A stretch of DNA of 64,000 bases from Natronomonas salina (lineage in GTDB: Archaea > Halobacteriota > Halobacteria > Halobacteriales > Haloarculaceae), in assembly GCF_013391105.1 (NCBI RefSeq), contig NZ_CP058335.1:3472001-3536000 (forward strand), in the 5' to 3' direction. The translations under genes and the position numbers were made by a program. This document shows, one piece after another, positions 15,589 to 24,082 of the stretch. Each line of letters begins with the position of its first letter. Within the stretch, counting starts at the first letter, position 1. The notes beneath the pieces were generated by a model. That model saw only the letters and a list, made by a program, of their open reading frames with translations. It did not search any database and was not told where the DNA came from.

Positions 15589-17339
15589 CCGAGTATTTCG
15601 AGGTCCACGCCCGCGACGCCGCCGCCCGCCGCGGCGAGTTGCGCCTCGCGGAGCCCTGCGACACGCCCGCGCTCGTCGACGGCGTCGTCGAGGACGCCGG
15701 CAGCCTGTGGCACGAAGCGCAGGACGCGCCGGCGGGCGACGAGTCGACGCTGACGGTGCTGCCCCACCGGTCGCTGCCGCCGGGGACGGAGCCGCCCGTC
15801 GAGGAGGCCTTCGGCGTCGACTACCCCGACGTCGACTATCCGAGCGCCGTCGTCGTCTCGCCGGGGACCGCCGCCGACTACGGCGCCGACGCGTACGTCC
15901 TCGCCGGCGCGTCAGGCTACGCCGGCCACGCCGAGGCGTTCGTCGACGCCCTCCTGGGAGTGAAGGACGCCATCCCCGACGACACCGCACTCTACCTCTC
16001 GGGGGTCGCAACCCCCGCCAACGCCGCCACGCTCGTCTACGCCGGCGTCGACCTGCTCGACGAGAAGCGCGCCCGGGCGCGCGGCCTTGAGGGGTTCTAC
16101 CTCGCCACCGACGGCGAGGAGTTCCTCGAGGACCTCGAGGAGCTGCCCTGCGCCTGCGAGGCCTGCCGCACGCCCGTCGAGGAGTTCACGCGGGCCGACT
16201 GCGCCGACCACAACGCCAACGCCCTCCGCGCGGAACTCGCTCGCGTCCGCCACCGCATCGCCGAGGGGAGCCTCCGCGACTACGTCGAGGGGCAGGCCCG
16301 CCACGAGGCGTGGCTGACCGCGACGTTCCGCCGCCTCGACCAGCAGTACGGCTACCTCGAGGAGCGGACGCCCGTCTTCCGTCGCAACGAGCTGCTGGCC
16401 GCGACCGACGACGCGCTCCGCCGCGTCGAGATCCAGCGGTTCGCCGACCGCGTGACGAGCCGCTACCGCCGGCGGCTGGACGCACCGCTCGTGCTCCTGC
16501 CCTGCTCGGCGACGAAACCCTACAGCGAGTCCCAGAGCCACGAGCAGTTCATGCGAGCCGTCCAGTTCCGCGGCCACGTCGTCTCGATGACCTCGCCCAT
16601 CGGCGTCGTGCCGAGCGAACTGGAGACGACCTACCCGGCCCAGCACTACGACAGCGTCGTCACGGGCAACTGGACGGCCTCGGAGATCGAGTTCGTCGCC
16701 GCCGTCCTCGAGCGGTACCTCGAGCGCGCCGACTACGACCGGCACATCGCCCACGTCCCCGGGGAGGGCTACCGGGAGATCTGCGAGCGGGTCGAGGAGT
16801 CGCTGGGGATCGACTTCGAGTACACCGTCGAGGAGCACCCGACGACCGAGGCCTCGCTGGCGAACCTCGAGGCCGCTCTCGACGGCGTGGACAGCTACTA
16901 CAAGAGCGAGCGGGAGTCGTCGATCGTCCGGGCCATCGCGGACTTCCAGTTCGGCGACGGCGCCGGCGACGAGGTGTTCGGCCCGGACTCCCAGACCGAG
17001 GGCCGATACCCGAAGCTCCGCGTGAAAGATCCGGACGGCGAGCAACTGGCGACGATGGTCCCGCAGTACGGGACCCTCTCGCTGACCCGCGCCGGCGCCC
17101 GCGCCTGGATCGACAGCGACGCGCCGACGAAGCGCGTCGAGATCGACGCCTTCGTCCCCAGCGGGAGCGTCCTCGCGCCAGGAATCGTCGACGCCGACGA
17201 GTCCATCCGGCCCGGCGACGAGGTCGTCGTCGAGGGGCCGAAGGCCTTCGCCGTCGGCCGCGCGGCGGCCCACGGTCGGGCGATGGTCGAGTCGACGCGC
17301 GGCGTCGCGGTCGACGTCAGGCACTCCGAAGCAAAATAA
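15585..17339 (+). CDS. arcS: Archaeosine synthase subunit alpha
   Basis: 584 residues. ArcS attaches lysine to preQ0-tRNA; the radical-SAM partner RaSEA then yields archaeosine. The first 260 residues are a TGT-like domain that has lost the transglycosylase catalytic set but keeps a C-A-C-x2-C site ([10 protein letters not shown]). The core motif [17 protein letters not shown] (about 305) carries the family lysine. The C-terminus (about 505-584) is a PUA domain ([18 protein letters not shown], ending VAVDVRHSE). The start overlaps the tgtA stop. RaSEA is not in the window. Confidence 0.95.
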   Translation: MTEYFEVHARDAAARRGELRLAEPCDTPALVDGVVEDAGSLWHEAQDAPAGDESTLTVLPHRSLPPGTEPPVEEAFGVDYPDVDYPSAVVVSPGTAADYGADAYVLAGASGYAGHAEAFVDALLGVKDAIPDDTALYLSGVATPANAATLVYAGVDLLDEKRARARGLEGFYLATDGEEFLEDLEELPCACEACRTPVEEFTRADCADHNANALRAELARVRHRIAEGSLRDYVEGQARHEAWLTATFRRLDQQYGYLEERTPVFRRNELLAATDDALRRVEIQRFADRVTSRYRRRLDAPLVLLPCSATKPYSESQSHEQFMRAVQFRGHVVSMTSPIGVVPSELETTYPAQHYDSVVTGNWTASEIEFVAAVLERYLERADYDRHIAHVPGEGYREICERVEESLGIDFEYTVEEHPTTEASLANLEAALDGVDSYYKSERESSIVRAIADFQFGDGAGDEVFGPDSQTEGRYPKLRVKDPDGEQLATMVPQYGTLSLTRAGARAWIDSDAPTKRVEIDAFVPSGSVLAPGIVDADESIRPGDEVVVEGPKAFAVGRAAAHGRAMVESTRGVAVDVRHSEAK

Positions 17340-17354
17340 TCGGGCGCGGCTGTG

Positions 17355-17999
17355 CTACGAGTCGTCCGGCGCTGAGTACACCAGCGACGACAGCATCTCT
17401 TCGACGTTGTCGCGTTCGATCTCCTCGGCCTGCACCGGGTACATCGCGTAGGCCAGCACCGCGTCGTCGCTCCCCGACGGCGAGTCGCGCAGGAGGTGGA
17501 CGTAGGCGTCCGGCTGGTCGCCGTCGGAGGTCGCGCGGTAGACGGTGACGTTCGCCTCGCCGCCGAGCGTCCGGACGGTGTACCGTTCCTGCCGCTCGAA
17601 CTCCAGGGAGCCGCCCGTGTCGCCGGCGAACTGCTGGAGCAGCTCGGTCTCGTTCATGCTGGCGACCGGGTTGAGGTTCCGGCCCGCGACGGAGGCGTCG
17701 GGCATCGTCACGACGCCGACGCTCGCGGCGGCCATCCCCTCGGGCCCGCCGGTCTTCTCGTAGACGGCGACGTGGTTCCGGACGACGATCTGCATCTCCC
17801 GGCCGGCCGGCGAGACCGTCTCGTTCAGCTCCTCGGTGCGCGATTCCTGCAGTTCGTAGCCCGCGTCGGCCGCGGCGGCCTCGTCGACGACCGTCTGGCC
17901 GGCGTCGAACTCGATGCGATCCCCGCTGACCGAGATCCCCGAACACCCGGCGGTCAGCACGAGTCCCGCGACCAGCAAGAGCGCCGTCAACCTTCTCAT
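17355..17999 (-). CDS. DUF6517-like haloarchaeal lipoprotein
   Basis: 214 residues with a lipoprotein signal: MRRLTALLLVAGLVLTAGCSG, the Cys following LTAG as in a lipobox. The mature part has VDEAAAADAGYELQESRTEELNETV and several short strands (MQIVVRNHVAVYEK, YTVRTLGGEANVTVYRA) typical of DUF6517. It is likely anchored on the outer face of the membrane; the function is unknown. ATG 17999 places the signal at the N-terminus. Convergent with arcS. Confidence 0.8.
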   Translation of the reverse strand: MRRLTALLLVAGLVLTAGCSGISVSGDRIEFDAGQTVVDEAAAADAGYELQESRTEELNETVSPAGREMQIVVRNHVAVYEKTGGPEGMAAASVGVVTMPDASVAGRNLNPVASMNETELLQQFAGDTGGSLEFERQERYTVRTLGGEANVTVYRATSDGDQPDAYVHLLRDSPSGSDDAVLAYAMYPVQAEEIERDNVEEMLSSLVYSAPDDS

Positions 18000-18136
18000 A
18001 CGCGGCCAGTAGCCGGAAGTCGGCATAAGGCTCCCGACCGGGTCACCGGATGACCGACCGACGGCGGCCCCTCCGGCCGGCGCCACCCCGGCGGGACTGC
18101 GCCCACCTTTTTGGTCGCGTAGCGCCACCACGTCCC

Positions 18137-18523
18137 ATGGACGAGATCACGCTCGGCGTCCCGGAACCCCTCCTCGACTCGCTGCCGGAGGACGACTCCG
18201 GCGCGGCCCGGGACATGCGGCGGGCCGTCGAGGGGTACGAACAGCGCGTCAACGACCTCGTCGCCGACGTCGACGACGACGCGGAGGCGGCGGGGAAGGT
18301 CCTCGACGTCATCGAGCACTTCGAGGCCCGCGGCGAGCGCTTCGACGAGTTCGTCCCGGAACTCCGGGCGTGGGGGCAGTCGCCCATCTTCGCCATCGCC
18401 TGGCGGAACCTCTACGCCGACCTGATCGCCCAGCTGTACGAACACGACTGGCTGGCCGCACAGCTCGACCGCGAGCGGAACGCCCGCCTCGTCGAGGACG
18501 GCGTCCGGCTCTCGGACCTATGA
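18137..18523 (+). CDS. Conserved hypothetical protein, first gene of the ubiquitin-like operon
   Basis: 128 residues, mostly helical and acidic, no signal or membrane segment: MDEITLGVPEPLLDSLPEDD at the start, then AVEGYEQRVNDLVADVDDD and a C-terminal AWGQSPIFAIAWRNLYADLIAQLYEH. A T-rich TATA-like run (about 18109-18115) lies some 25 nt before the ATG, so this is probably the leaderless first gene of a four-gene operon. Its stop overlaps an ATG at 18520 through ATGA. I do not recognise the family. Confidence 0.7.
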   Translation: MDEITLGVPEPLLDSLPEDDSGAARDMRRAVEGYEQRVNDLVADVDDDAEAAGKVLDVIEHFEARGERFDEFVPELRAWGQSPIFAIAWRNLYADLIAQLYEHDWLAAQLDRERNARLVEDGVRLSDL

Positions 18524-18546
18524 GCGGGGCCGGCCAGGAGGGGACG

Positions 18547-18828
18547 ATGGAGCTGGAACTGCGGTTCTTCGCGACGTTCCGGGAGGCCGTCGGCCAGAAG
18601 GTCGTCGACCGCGAGTTCGACGAGGGCGCGACCGTCGGCGACGTCCTCGCGGCCATCGAGGCGGAGTACCCGGAGCTGGTCGGCGAGATCCTCGACCACG
18701 ACGGCGACATCCGGCCGCAGCTGTCCATCCTGAAGAACGGCCGCGAGGTGGTCCACATCGACGGCACCGAGACCGCCCTGGCGGACGGCGACCGGCTGAG
18801 CGTCTTCCCGCCGGTCGCGGGTGGGTAG
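18547..18828 (+). CDS. Ubiquitin-like MoaD/SAMP-family protein with terminal Gly-Gly
   Basis: 93 residues: MELELRFFATFREAVGQK, central LSILKNGREVVHIDG and the end LSVFPPVAGG. The diglycine is the last coded pair, as required for adenylation by UbaA. It could act as a SAMP modifier, a sulfur carrier for molybdopterin (MoaD), or both, as in Haloferax. An in-frame ATG at 18520, overlapping the upstream stop, would add nine residues (MSGAGQEGT) and may be the coupled start; the conserved domain begins at 18547. The next gene starts directly after the TAG. Confidence 0.88.
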   Translation: MELELRFFATFREAVGQKVVDREFDEGATVGDVLAAIEAEYPELVGEILDHDGDIRPQLSILKNGREVVHIDGTETALADGDRLSVFPPVAGG

Positions 18829-19110
18829 ATGCGGGAGACCCGGCAGTTCCGCGGCATCTCGCGGCGGCTGGCCGTCCAGTACCTCGAGAACCTCGGCGGC
18901 GAGCGCGCCGGGTCGGACGACGTCGCCGACGGGACCGACGAGTACCGCGTCGAGGGCGACGGGTGGACCGCGACGCTCTCCCAGGAGACGGTCCCCGTCG
19001 CCGGGTCCATCGAGCTCACGGAGGTGACCGTCGACTTCGAGGGGGACGGCGAGACGCTGGAACCGCTCGTCGAGGCCTTCGCCCGGAAGGCGATGCGGGC
19101 GGGTGGCTGA
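18829..19110 (+). CDS. Hypothetical protein in the MoaD/SAMP operon
   Basis: 93 residues, soluble, alpha/beta: MRETRQFRGISRRLAVQYLENLGG, then WTATLSQETVPVAGSIELTEV, VTVDFEGDGETLEPLVEAFARKAMRAGG. It starts on the base after the stop of the ubiquitin-like gene, so translation is coupled. The length and helix-then-sheet pattern are reminiscent of the small domain fused or linked to MoaD-related proteins in some prokaryotes, but this is a guess. It also ends in Gly-Gly (RAGG). Confidence 0.75.
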   Translation: MRETRQFRGISRRLAVQYLENLGGERAGSDDVADGTDEYRVEGDGWTATLSQETVPVAGSIELTEVTVDFEGDGETLEPLVEAFARKAMRAGG

Positions 19111-19475
19111 TGGCGGGCGGCCCCATCGACGGGAACGCGCTGGTCCTCGCCGCCGCGAAGGCGTCGGTCTCCGGCGAGCGCCTGCCCGACCTCGTCGACC
19201 GCGTGCAGGCGCACCTCGGCGCGCGGCTGCCCGAGTACGGCCGGCGCTACGAGTGCATCCACGAGGACGACGACCAGACGGTCTTCTTCGTCGAGGAGGG
19301 CCACTGGGCCGACCTCGGCGAGGACCTCGGCCTCGACGACCGGGAGTGGCGCGGCGTCCGCCGCGCCCACGAGGAGCACCTCTCCCGCCTGGGGACCGAC
19401 ATCGACCGCCGTCAGGAGTTCGAGACCGCACTCGACCTCCGCGAGGTCGTCGTCATCGGGCGAGGAACGACCTGA
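19110..19475 (+). CDS. Hypothetical protein, last gene of the MoaD/SAMP operon
   Basis: 121 residues, soluble: GNALVLAAAKASVSGERLPDL, then QAHLGARLPEYGRRYECIHED and VFFVEEGHWADLGEDLGLDDREW. The ATG shares its A with the preceding TGA (TGATG), so it is translationally coupled. Its 3' end overlaps that of the convergent alpha/beta hydrolase by 23 nt. No named family is recognised. Confidence 0.7.
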   Translation: MAGGPIDGNALVLAAAKASVSGERLPDLVDRVQAHLGARLPEYGRRYECIHEDDDQTVFFVEEGHWADLGEDLGLDDREWRGVRRAHEEHLSRLGTDIDRRQEFETALDLREVVVIGRGTT

Positions 19476-20364
19476 CGTCCACGGTCGTCCGCTCCGGGTA
19501 CTCCGCGTGAATCCAGTGGCTCGCCTCGGGGTAGTACTCGACCGTCGCGGACCCGAGTTCGTCCTCGACGACGGACGGGATGTGTCGGCCGAGCGCGCGG
19601 TCGTTCTCGCCCCACAGCAGCAGCGTCTCCGCCCGGACGCGACGGCCCGCACGCCAGCGGCCGCGCCACAGTTCCCGGACGTGCTCGCGGGCGAACGCCC
19701 GGTAGTAGTCGACCATCGACCGGACGGCCCGGTCGCGCCGCCAGGCCCGCTTGTACCGTCGGACGTCGTCGTCCGTGTAGGCGCCCTCGACGGTGGGCGT
19801 CTCGCGGAACAGCCGCTCCAGCAGCGCGAAGTCCCGCGCCGACAGCACCCGCTCGGGGACCGCCGGCAGCTGGAAGAAGCCGGCGTACCACGACCGCATC
19901 GCCTGCCGGACGGTGAGCTGGTCCTCGAAGGCGCCCGGGTACGGCGCGTTCATCACGACCAGTCGGTCGAGGCGCTCGGGGCGGCGGAGCGCGGTCGCGA
20001 AGCCGACGACGCCGCCCCAGTCGTGGCCGACGACGTGGGCGCTGTCGTGCCCCTCCGCGGCGATCAGCCCGGCGACGTCGTCGACCAGTCGCTCGAGGCG
20101 GTACTGCTCGACCTCGAAGGGCTTCTCCGAGCGGTTGTACCCCCGCATGTCGGGGACGACGACCCTGTAGTCCTCGGCCAGTGGGTCGACGTGGCGGCGC
20201 CACGCCCACCAGCACTCCGGGAAGCCGTGCAGCAGGACGATAGGGTCGGCATCCTCCGGGCCGGCCGTGACGTAGTGGAGGTCGACGCCGCCGACCTTCC
20301 GGACCTGGTGGGTCCAGTCGCGGTCGTCCGTCCACGTCTCGGCGGGCGCGGTGCCGTGGCTCAT
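19453..20364 (-). CDS. Alpha/beta hydrolase, epoxide-hydrolase/dehalogenase type
   Basis: 303 residues. The oxyanion motif HGFPECWWAWR (near 46), the nucleophile elbow GHDWGGVVGF (near 114) with Asp as nucleophile, an acid in the LLLWGENDRAL segment and the His in ASHWIHAE (near 283) form a complete triad. An Asp nucleophile and a GHDWGG elbow point to epoxide hydrolase or haloalkane dehalogenase chemistry rather than an esterase. A Tyr-containing cap region follows residue 135. The substrate is unknown. Confidence 0.85.
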   Translation of the reverse strand: MSHGTAPAETWTDDRDWTHQVRKVGGVDLHYVTAGPEDADPIVLLHGFPECWWAWRRHVDPLAEDYRVVVPDMRGYNRSEKPFEVEQYRLERLVDDVAGLIAAEGHDSAHVVGHDWGGVVGFATALRRPERLDRLVVMNAPYPGAFEDQLTVRQAMRSWYAGFFQLPAVPERVLSARDFALLERLFRETPTVEGAYTDDDVRRYKRAWRRDRAVRSMVDYYRAFAREHVRELWRGRWRAGRRVRAETLLLWGENDRALGRHIPSVVEDELGSATVEYYPEASHWIHAEYPERTTVDVRSFLAR

Positions 20365-20413
20365 ACCGTACTGTTGGAGACCGACTTACAAGAGGGTCCG
20401 GCTCCCGCGTGGC

Positions 20414-20536
20414 CTACGGTCGGTCGGGAACGTCGTCGTCGGGCACGAGGTCCTCGATGCGGCGCTCGTGGGCCGGCTTCGACAGGTAGTTCTCGATGCG
20501 GTCCCGGTCGTCCGTCGTCAGCCAGTTCGACCCCAT
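20414..20536 (-). CDS. Small 40-residue protein
   Basis: A short frame with ATG at 20536 and TAG at 20414-20416, giving 40 residues: MGSNWLTTDDRDRIENYLSK at the start, then PAHERRIEDLVPDDDVP. It is acidic, haloarchaeal in composition, and has a helical centre followed by a flexible end. It fills the gap between the hydrolase and the DUF1405 gene on the same strand. No function is known. Protein-like amino-acid use supports it, but length limits confidence. Confidence 0.5.
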   Translation of the reverse strand: MGSNWLTTDDRDRIENYLSKPAHERRIEDLVPDDDVPDRP

Positions 20537-20672
20537 AGCGGCGGGTACGGCTTTCCGGTGGTTAAATCGGTGTTTTTACGCCGATAGTTACACCACCGGA
20601 ATCAGGTCGCCGAGCCCTGGCTCGTCTCCTGTCGTCGGATTCACTCGAGCCGGTCGTGACTGCGGGTGACTG

Positions 20673-21377
20673 TCAGCCCGGACGTTCGAGGCGTCCGGCG
20701 CGCCGTTTCTCGACGTGGGTGAGCATCGCGAGGTAGATGGCGACGACCAGCAGCACGACGGCGCCGGTCGTCGCGACGCCGAGGGCGGTCGCCCCCAGGT
20801 ACATCTCCTCGCCCCGCACGATGGGGAGGGTGGTGTGGTGGAGGTCGCCGCGGACGGGGACGAAGTAGTCGACGACGGTGTCGACGGTGTACCACAGCGT
20901 GGCGACGCCGACGGCCGCCGGCGAGAAGTCGGCGATCCGGTGGAGGAGGAACGCCTGGACGACCATCGCGGCGTGGCTCCAGATGAGGAACTGCCGCATC
21001 AGCGGGTGGAGGTAGCCGAACGAGTCCCAGAAGGCGAGGTGGACGTAGACCGTCCAGCCGCCGAGGATCACGTTCCCGAAGAACGCCAAGGCGACGAGCC
21101 ACTCCTGGGTGCGACCGAGCTTCCAGGCGGCCAGCGCGAGCGCGATGAGCAGCGTCGCCATCGGGCTGTCGGGGACGAACGGCCACATCTCGACGGGCGT
21201 CTCGAGGAACTGGAGAGAGTAGTAGTAGAAGCCGAAGGCGGTGCCGCCGAGGTTGACGGCGACGACGAGCCACGCGAGGTTCAGCCCGAGGTTCTCCAGC
21301 GGCGCCGGCAGCGGGGCGACGTACCACGGGAGGTCCTCGCGCGGGACGTCCGACTCGAAGAGCCCGCGGATGTCCAT
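20673..21377 (-). CDS. DUF1405 family integral membrane protein
   Basis: 234 residues with about six or seven transmembrane helices ([90 protein letters not shown]). The N-terminal [16 protein letters not shown] and central [16 protein letters not shown] are typical DUF1405 stretches. Function unknown. ATG 21377 is preferred over a GTG three codons upstream. Confidence 0.8.
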   Translation of the reverse strand: MDIRGLFESDVPREDLPWYVAPLPAPLENLGLNLAWLVVAVNLGGTAFGFYYYSLQFLETPVEMWPFVPDSPMATLLIALALAAWKLGRTQEWLVALAFFGNVILGGWTVYVHLAFWDSFGYLHPLMRQFLIWSHAAMVVQAFLLHRIADFSPAAVGVATLWYTVDTVVDYFVPVRGDLHHTTLPIVRGEEMYLGATALGVATTGAVVLLVVAIYLAMLTHVEKRRAGRLERPG

Positions 21378-21517
21378 GTCGACCACCTCCGCGGCCGACT
21401 ACAAAAACGCCCCGGGGTCCCGCTCGCCGACGGCCAACGCGTCGGCTGCCGCCGTCCGGGCCGCACCCGGCCCCGAGAAACAAGCGCATTAAGTACGTCC
21501 GTTTCCAAAGCCGGGGT

Positions 21518-22423
21518 ATGACCGAAACGGACCTCGAGGACCTCCGTCGCGGGACGGACCTCGTCAAGCGCGGTTTCGCCAAGATGCAGAAGGGCGGCGT
21601 CATCATGGACGTCGTCACCCGCGAGCAGGCCCGCGTCGCCGAGGACGCCGGCGCCGTCGCCGTGATGTCCCTGGAGGCCGTCCCCGCGGACATCCGCAAG
21701 CGCGGCGGCGTCGCCCGGATGGCCGACCCCGGGGCGCTCGAGGAGATCATCGACGAGGTCTCCATCCCCGTGATGGGCAAGTGCCGCATCGGCCACACCG
21801 CCGAGGCCCAGATCCTGGAGGCCACCGGCGCCGACATGATCGACGAGTCCGAGGTGCTGACGCCCGCCGACGACCGCTACCACATCGACAAGCGCGGCTT
21901 CACCGCGCCGTTCGTCTGCGGCGCCCGGAACCTCGGCGAGGCGCTGCGCCGCATCGACGAGGGCGCGGCGATGATCCGCACCAAGGGCGAGGCCGGCACC
22001 GGCGACGTCAACCAGGCGGTCACTCACCAGCGGGCCATCAAGCGGGCCATCCGCACGCTCGAGGGCATGGCCCACGAGGAGCGCGAGGAGTGGGCCCGGA
22101 AGAACGAAGCTCCGGCCGACCTCGTCCACGAGACCGCCGAGATGGGCCGGCTACCCGTCGTCAACTTCGCGGCCGGCGGCATCGCGACGCCCGCCGACGC
22201 CGCGCTGATGATGCAGCTGGGGTGTGACGGCATCTTCGTCGGCTCCGGCATCTTCGGCGCCGAGGACCCCGAGGCGATGGGCACCGCCATCGTCGAGGCC
22301 GTCAACAACTACGACGACCCCGAGACGCTGCGCGACATCGCGAAGGGCATCGGCCGCGGCATGAAGGGCCAGGCCAACGAGACGATGCCCGAGGAGGAGC
22401 GCCTCCAGGGCCGCGGCGTCTGA
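21518..22423 (+). CDS. pdxS: Pyridoxal 5'-phosphate synthase subunit PdxS
   Basis: 301 residues. Makes PLP from ribulose-5-P (or ribose-5-P), glyceraldehyde-3-P and ammonia delivered by PdxT. Highly conserved: [38 protein letters not shown] (active lysine region), [38 protein letters not shown] and [13 protein letters not shown]. The length equals the family norm. A TATA-like stretch (CATTAAGTA, about 21487-21495) is 25-30 nt upstream. PdxT is not seen here. Confidence 0.95.
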   Translation: MTETDLEDLRRGTDLVKRGFAKMQKGGVIMDVVTREQARVAEDAGAVAVMSLEAVPADIRKRGGVARMADPGALEEIIDEVSIPVMGKCRIGHTAEAQILEATGADMIDESEVLTPADDRYHIDKRGFTAPFVCGARNLGEALRRIDEGAAMIRTKGEAGTGDVNQAVTHQRAIKRAIRTLEGMAHEEREEWARKNEAPADLVHETAEMGRLPVVNFAAGGIATPADAALMMQLGCDGIFVGSGIFGAEDPEAMGTAIVEAVNNYDDPETLRDIAKGIGRGMKGQANETMPEEERLQGRGV

Positions 22424-22536
22424 GCCGGGCCAACCGAATCTTCTCTTTCGATTCCGCGTCACCGCTTTCGCCGTGTCTCACTCGCTGGGACGCTGCGTAG
22501 GGGGGTTTACGTCCGTCTCTCCTACCACCGACTGTA

Positions 22537-23676
22537 ATGAGCCCCAACATCGGCGCCCCCGGTACGGATCTCTCGCGTCGCGACTTCGCCAAGGCGACCG
22601 GTACGGTCGGCATCGCCAGCCTCGCCGGCTGTGCGACCGGATACCAGGGAACGGCCAACCGACAGCCCGCCAGCCAGTCCACCGCGAACGACCTCCCGCT
22701 GGCCGGCGCCCCGGAGGTCGTCGACGTCACCGAACAGGACAACCAGGTGACCCTCCGGTCTGTCACCTCCAAGCTTCCCGTCCACCCCGGCGAGAAGATG
22801 GGCGGCCCCGTCGAACTCCCGCAGGTGTGGGCGTTCCAGGCCGACGATCGCACCCCGAGCGTCCCCGGTCCCATAATCCGGACGACCGAGGGCGAGGACA
22901 TCGAGGTGACGCTGGACAACACCGACGCCAGCATGCCGCACACGCTGCACTTCCACGGCGTCCGGAAGACCTGGGAGAACGACGGCGTCCCCACCACGAC
23001 CGGCATCACCGTGATGCCCGGCGAGGAGCACACCTACCAGATCCCCGCGAACGTGCCCGGCACCCACCTCTACCACTGCCACTACCAGACCCACCGGCAC
23101 ATCGACATGGGGATGTACGGTATCTTCCGGGTCGACCCGGAGGGGTACGAGCCGGCCGACACCGAGGTGTTCATGACGCTGAAGGACTGGGACTCCCGGC
23201 TCAACCGCCAGATCGCCGGCGAGGACGTCTCCTACAGCCCCCGGCAGCGCAACCCCGACGTCTTCACGATCAACGGCCGCTCGGCGCCGCGGACGCTCCA
23301 CCCCGAGGACGGCTCCCCGGTCATCGTCTCGCAGGGCGACACGGTGCGCATCCACCTCGCCAACAACGGCTACATGAACCACCCGATGCACACCCACAAC
23401 CACCGGTTCCGGGTCGTCGAGAAGGACGGCGCGCCGGTCCCCGACGCCGCCCAGCACGAGCAGGACATCGTCGACGTCGCGCCGGCCCAGCGGCGGACCA
23501 TCGAGTTCGAGGCCGACGCCGACCCGGGCATCTACCTGATGCACTGCCACAAGGTCAGCCACGCGATGAACGGCAACAGCTACCCCGGCGGGATGGTCGG
23601 CGCCATCGTCTACGAGGAGGTCATGGACTCCGCCATCTTCGCGGACCTGATGAACTACGCCGGCTACGAGGGCTGA
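22537..23676 (+). CDS. Two-domain multicopper oxidase, Tat-exported lipoprotein
   Basis: 379 residues. The N-terminus has a Tat motif (SRRDFAK) and a lipobox-like LAGCA, so it is probably exported folded and anchored. There are two cupredoxin domains. Domain 1 (about 65-205) has LHFHG and the segment YHCHYQTHRHIDMGM; domain 2 (about 230-375) has HPMHTHNH and MHCHKVSHAMNGNSYPGGM. HCH with downstream His/Met occurs in both domains, so both may hold type 1 copper, and HxH pairs from both could build the trinuclear site. This suggests a small laccase-like or metal oxidase of the two-domain class rather than a nitrite reductase. Confidence 0.85.
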   Translation: MSPNIGAPGTDLSRRDFAKATGTVGIASLAGCATGYQGTANRQPASQSTANDLPLAGAPEVVDVTEQDNQVTLRSVTSKLPVHPGEKMGGPVELPQVWAFQADDRTPSVPGPIIRTTEGEDIEVTLDNTDASMPHTLHFHGVRKTWENDGVPTTTGITVMPGEEHTYQIPANVPGTHLYHCHYQTHRHIDMGMYGIFRVDPEGYEPADTEVFMTLKDWDSRLNRQIAGEDVSYSPRQRNPDVFTINGRSAPRTLHPEDGSPVIVSQGDTVRIHLANNGYMNHPMHTHNHRFRVVEKDGAPVPDAAQHEQDIVDVAPAQRRTIEFEADADPGIYLMHCHKVSHAMNGNSYPGGMVGAIVYEEVMDSAIFADLMNYAGYEG

Positions 23677-23762
23677 CCGCGCGGCCCTCGCCGGCGGGAG
23701 CCGACGCGGCTCACAGCAAACTGGTATCAGCGATTATTGGGCGCGCGTTCGAAGGTGTTCGC

Positions 23763-24053
23763 ATGAGTTCTCGAACCCCCCAGGAGTGCGTCGACCTCGC
23801 CGTGGACAGTTCGGCCAGCAAGGCGGACCGCGAGGACGCCATCGACGAACTGAAGACGGCCAACGAGTGCGACGAACTCGCCGACATCGCCGCGAACGAC
23901 GACCTGGGCTCCGACATCCGGCAGCGCGCGCTCCGGGCGCTCGCCACGCCGCAGTGCGACTCGATGCTCGAGAACCTCGTCGAGGGGGACCGCCTCGACG
24001 GGTCGTTACAGCAGCGAGCGGAAGACCTGCTCGACGATACGGACGAGGGCTGA
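23763..24053 (+). CDS. Small HEAT-like helical protein
   Basis: 96 residues, acidic and almost all helical. Stretches such as SKADREDAIDELKTANECDELADIAAND and DIRQRALRALATPQCDSMLENL look like two or three HEAT-type repeats. There is no signal or membrane segment. Three of four cysteines sit in similar positions in the repeats (EC-D, QC-D). ATG 23763 follows an AT-rich GATTATT promoter-like stretch near 23733. Function unknown. Confidence 0.7.
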   Translation: MSSRTPQECVDLAVDSSASKADREDAIDELKTANECDELADIAANDDLGSDIRQRALRALATPQCDSMLENLVEGDRLDGSLQQRAEDLLDDTDEG

Positions 24054-24082
24054 CTGGCCGCGCTCCGACGGCCGCCGAACGG

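Noticed and set aside
13657-16011. Long minus-strand frame covering tgtA and part of arcS
   Set aside because: Only its last 94 codons (the SAMP1-like gene) are protein-like. The rest is antisense to tgtA and arcS and lacks any domain.
22522-23562. Minus-strand frame opposite the multicopper oxidase
   Set aside because: Shadow of the oxidase codon pattern; no start signal and no motif.
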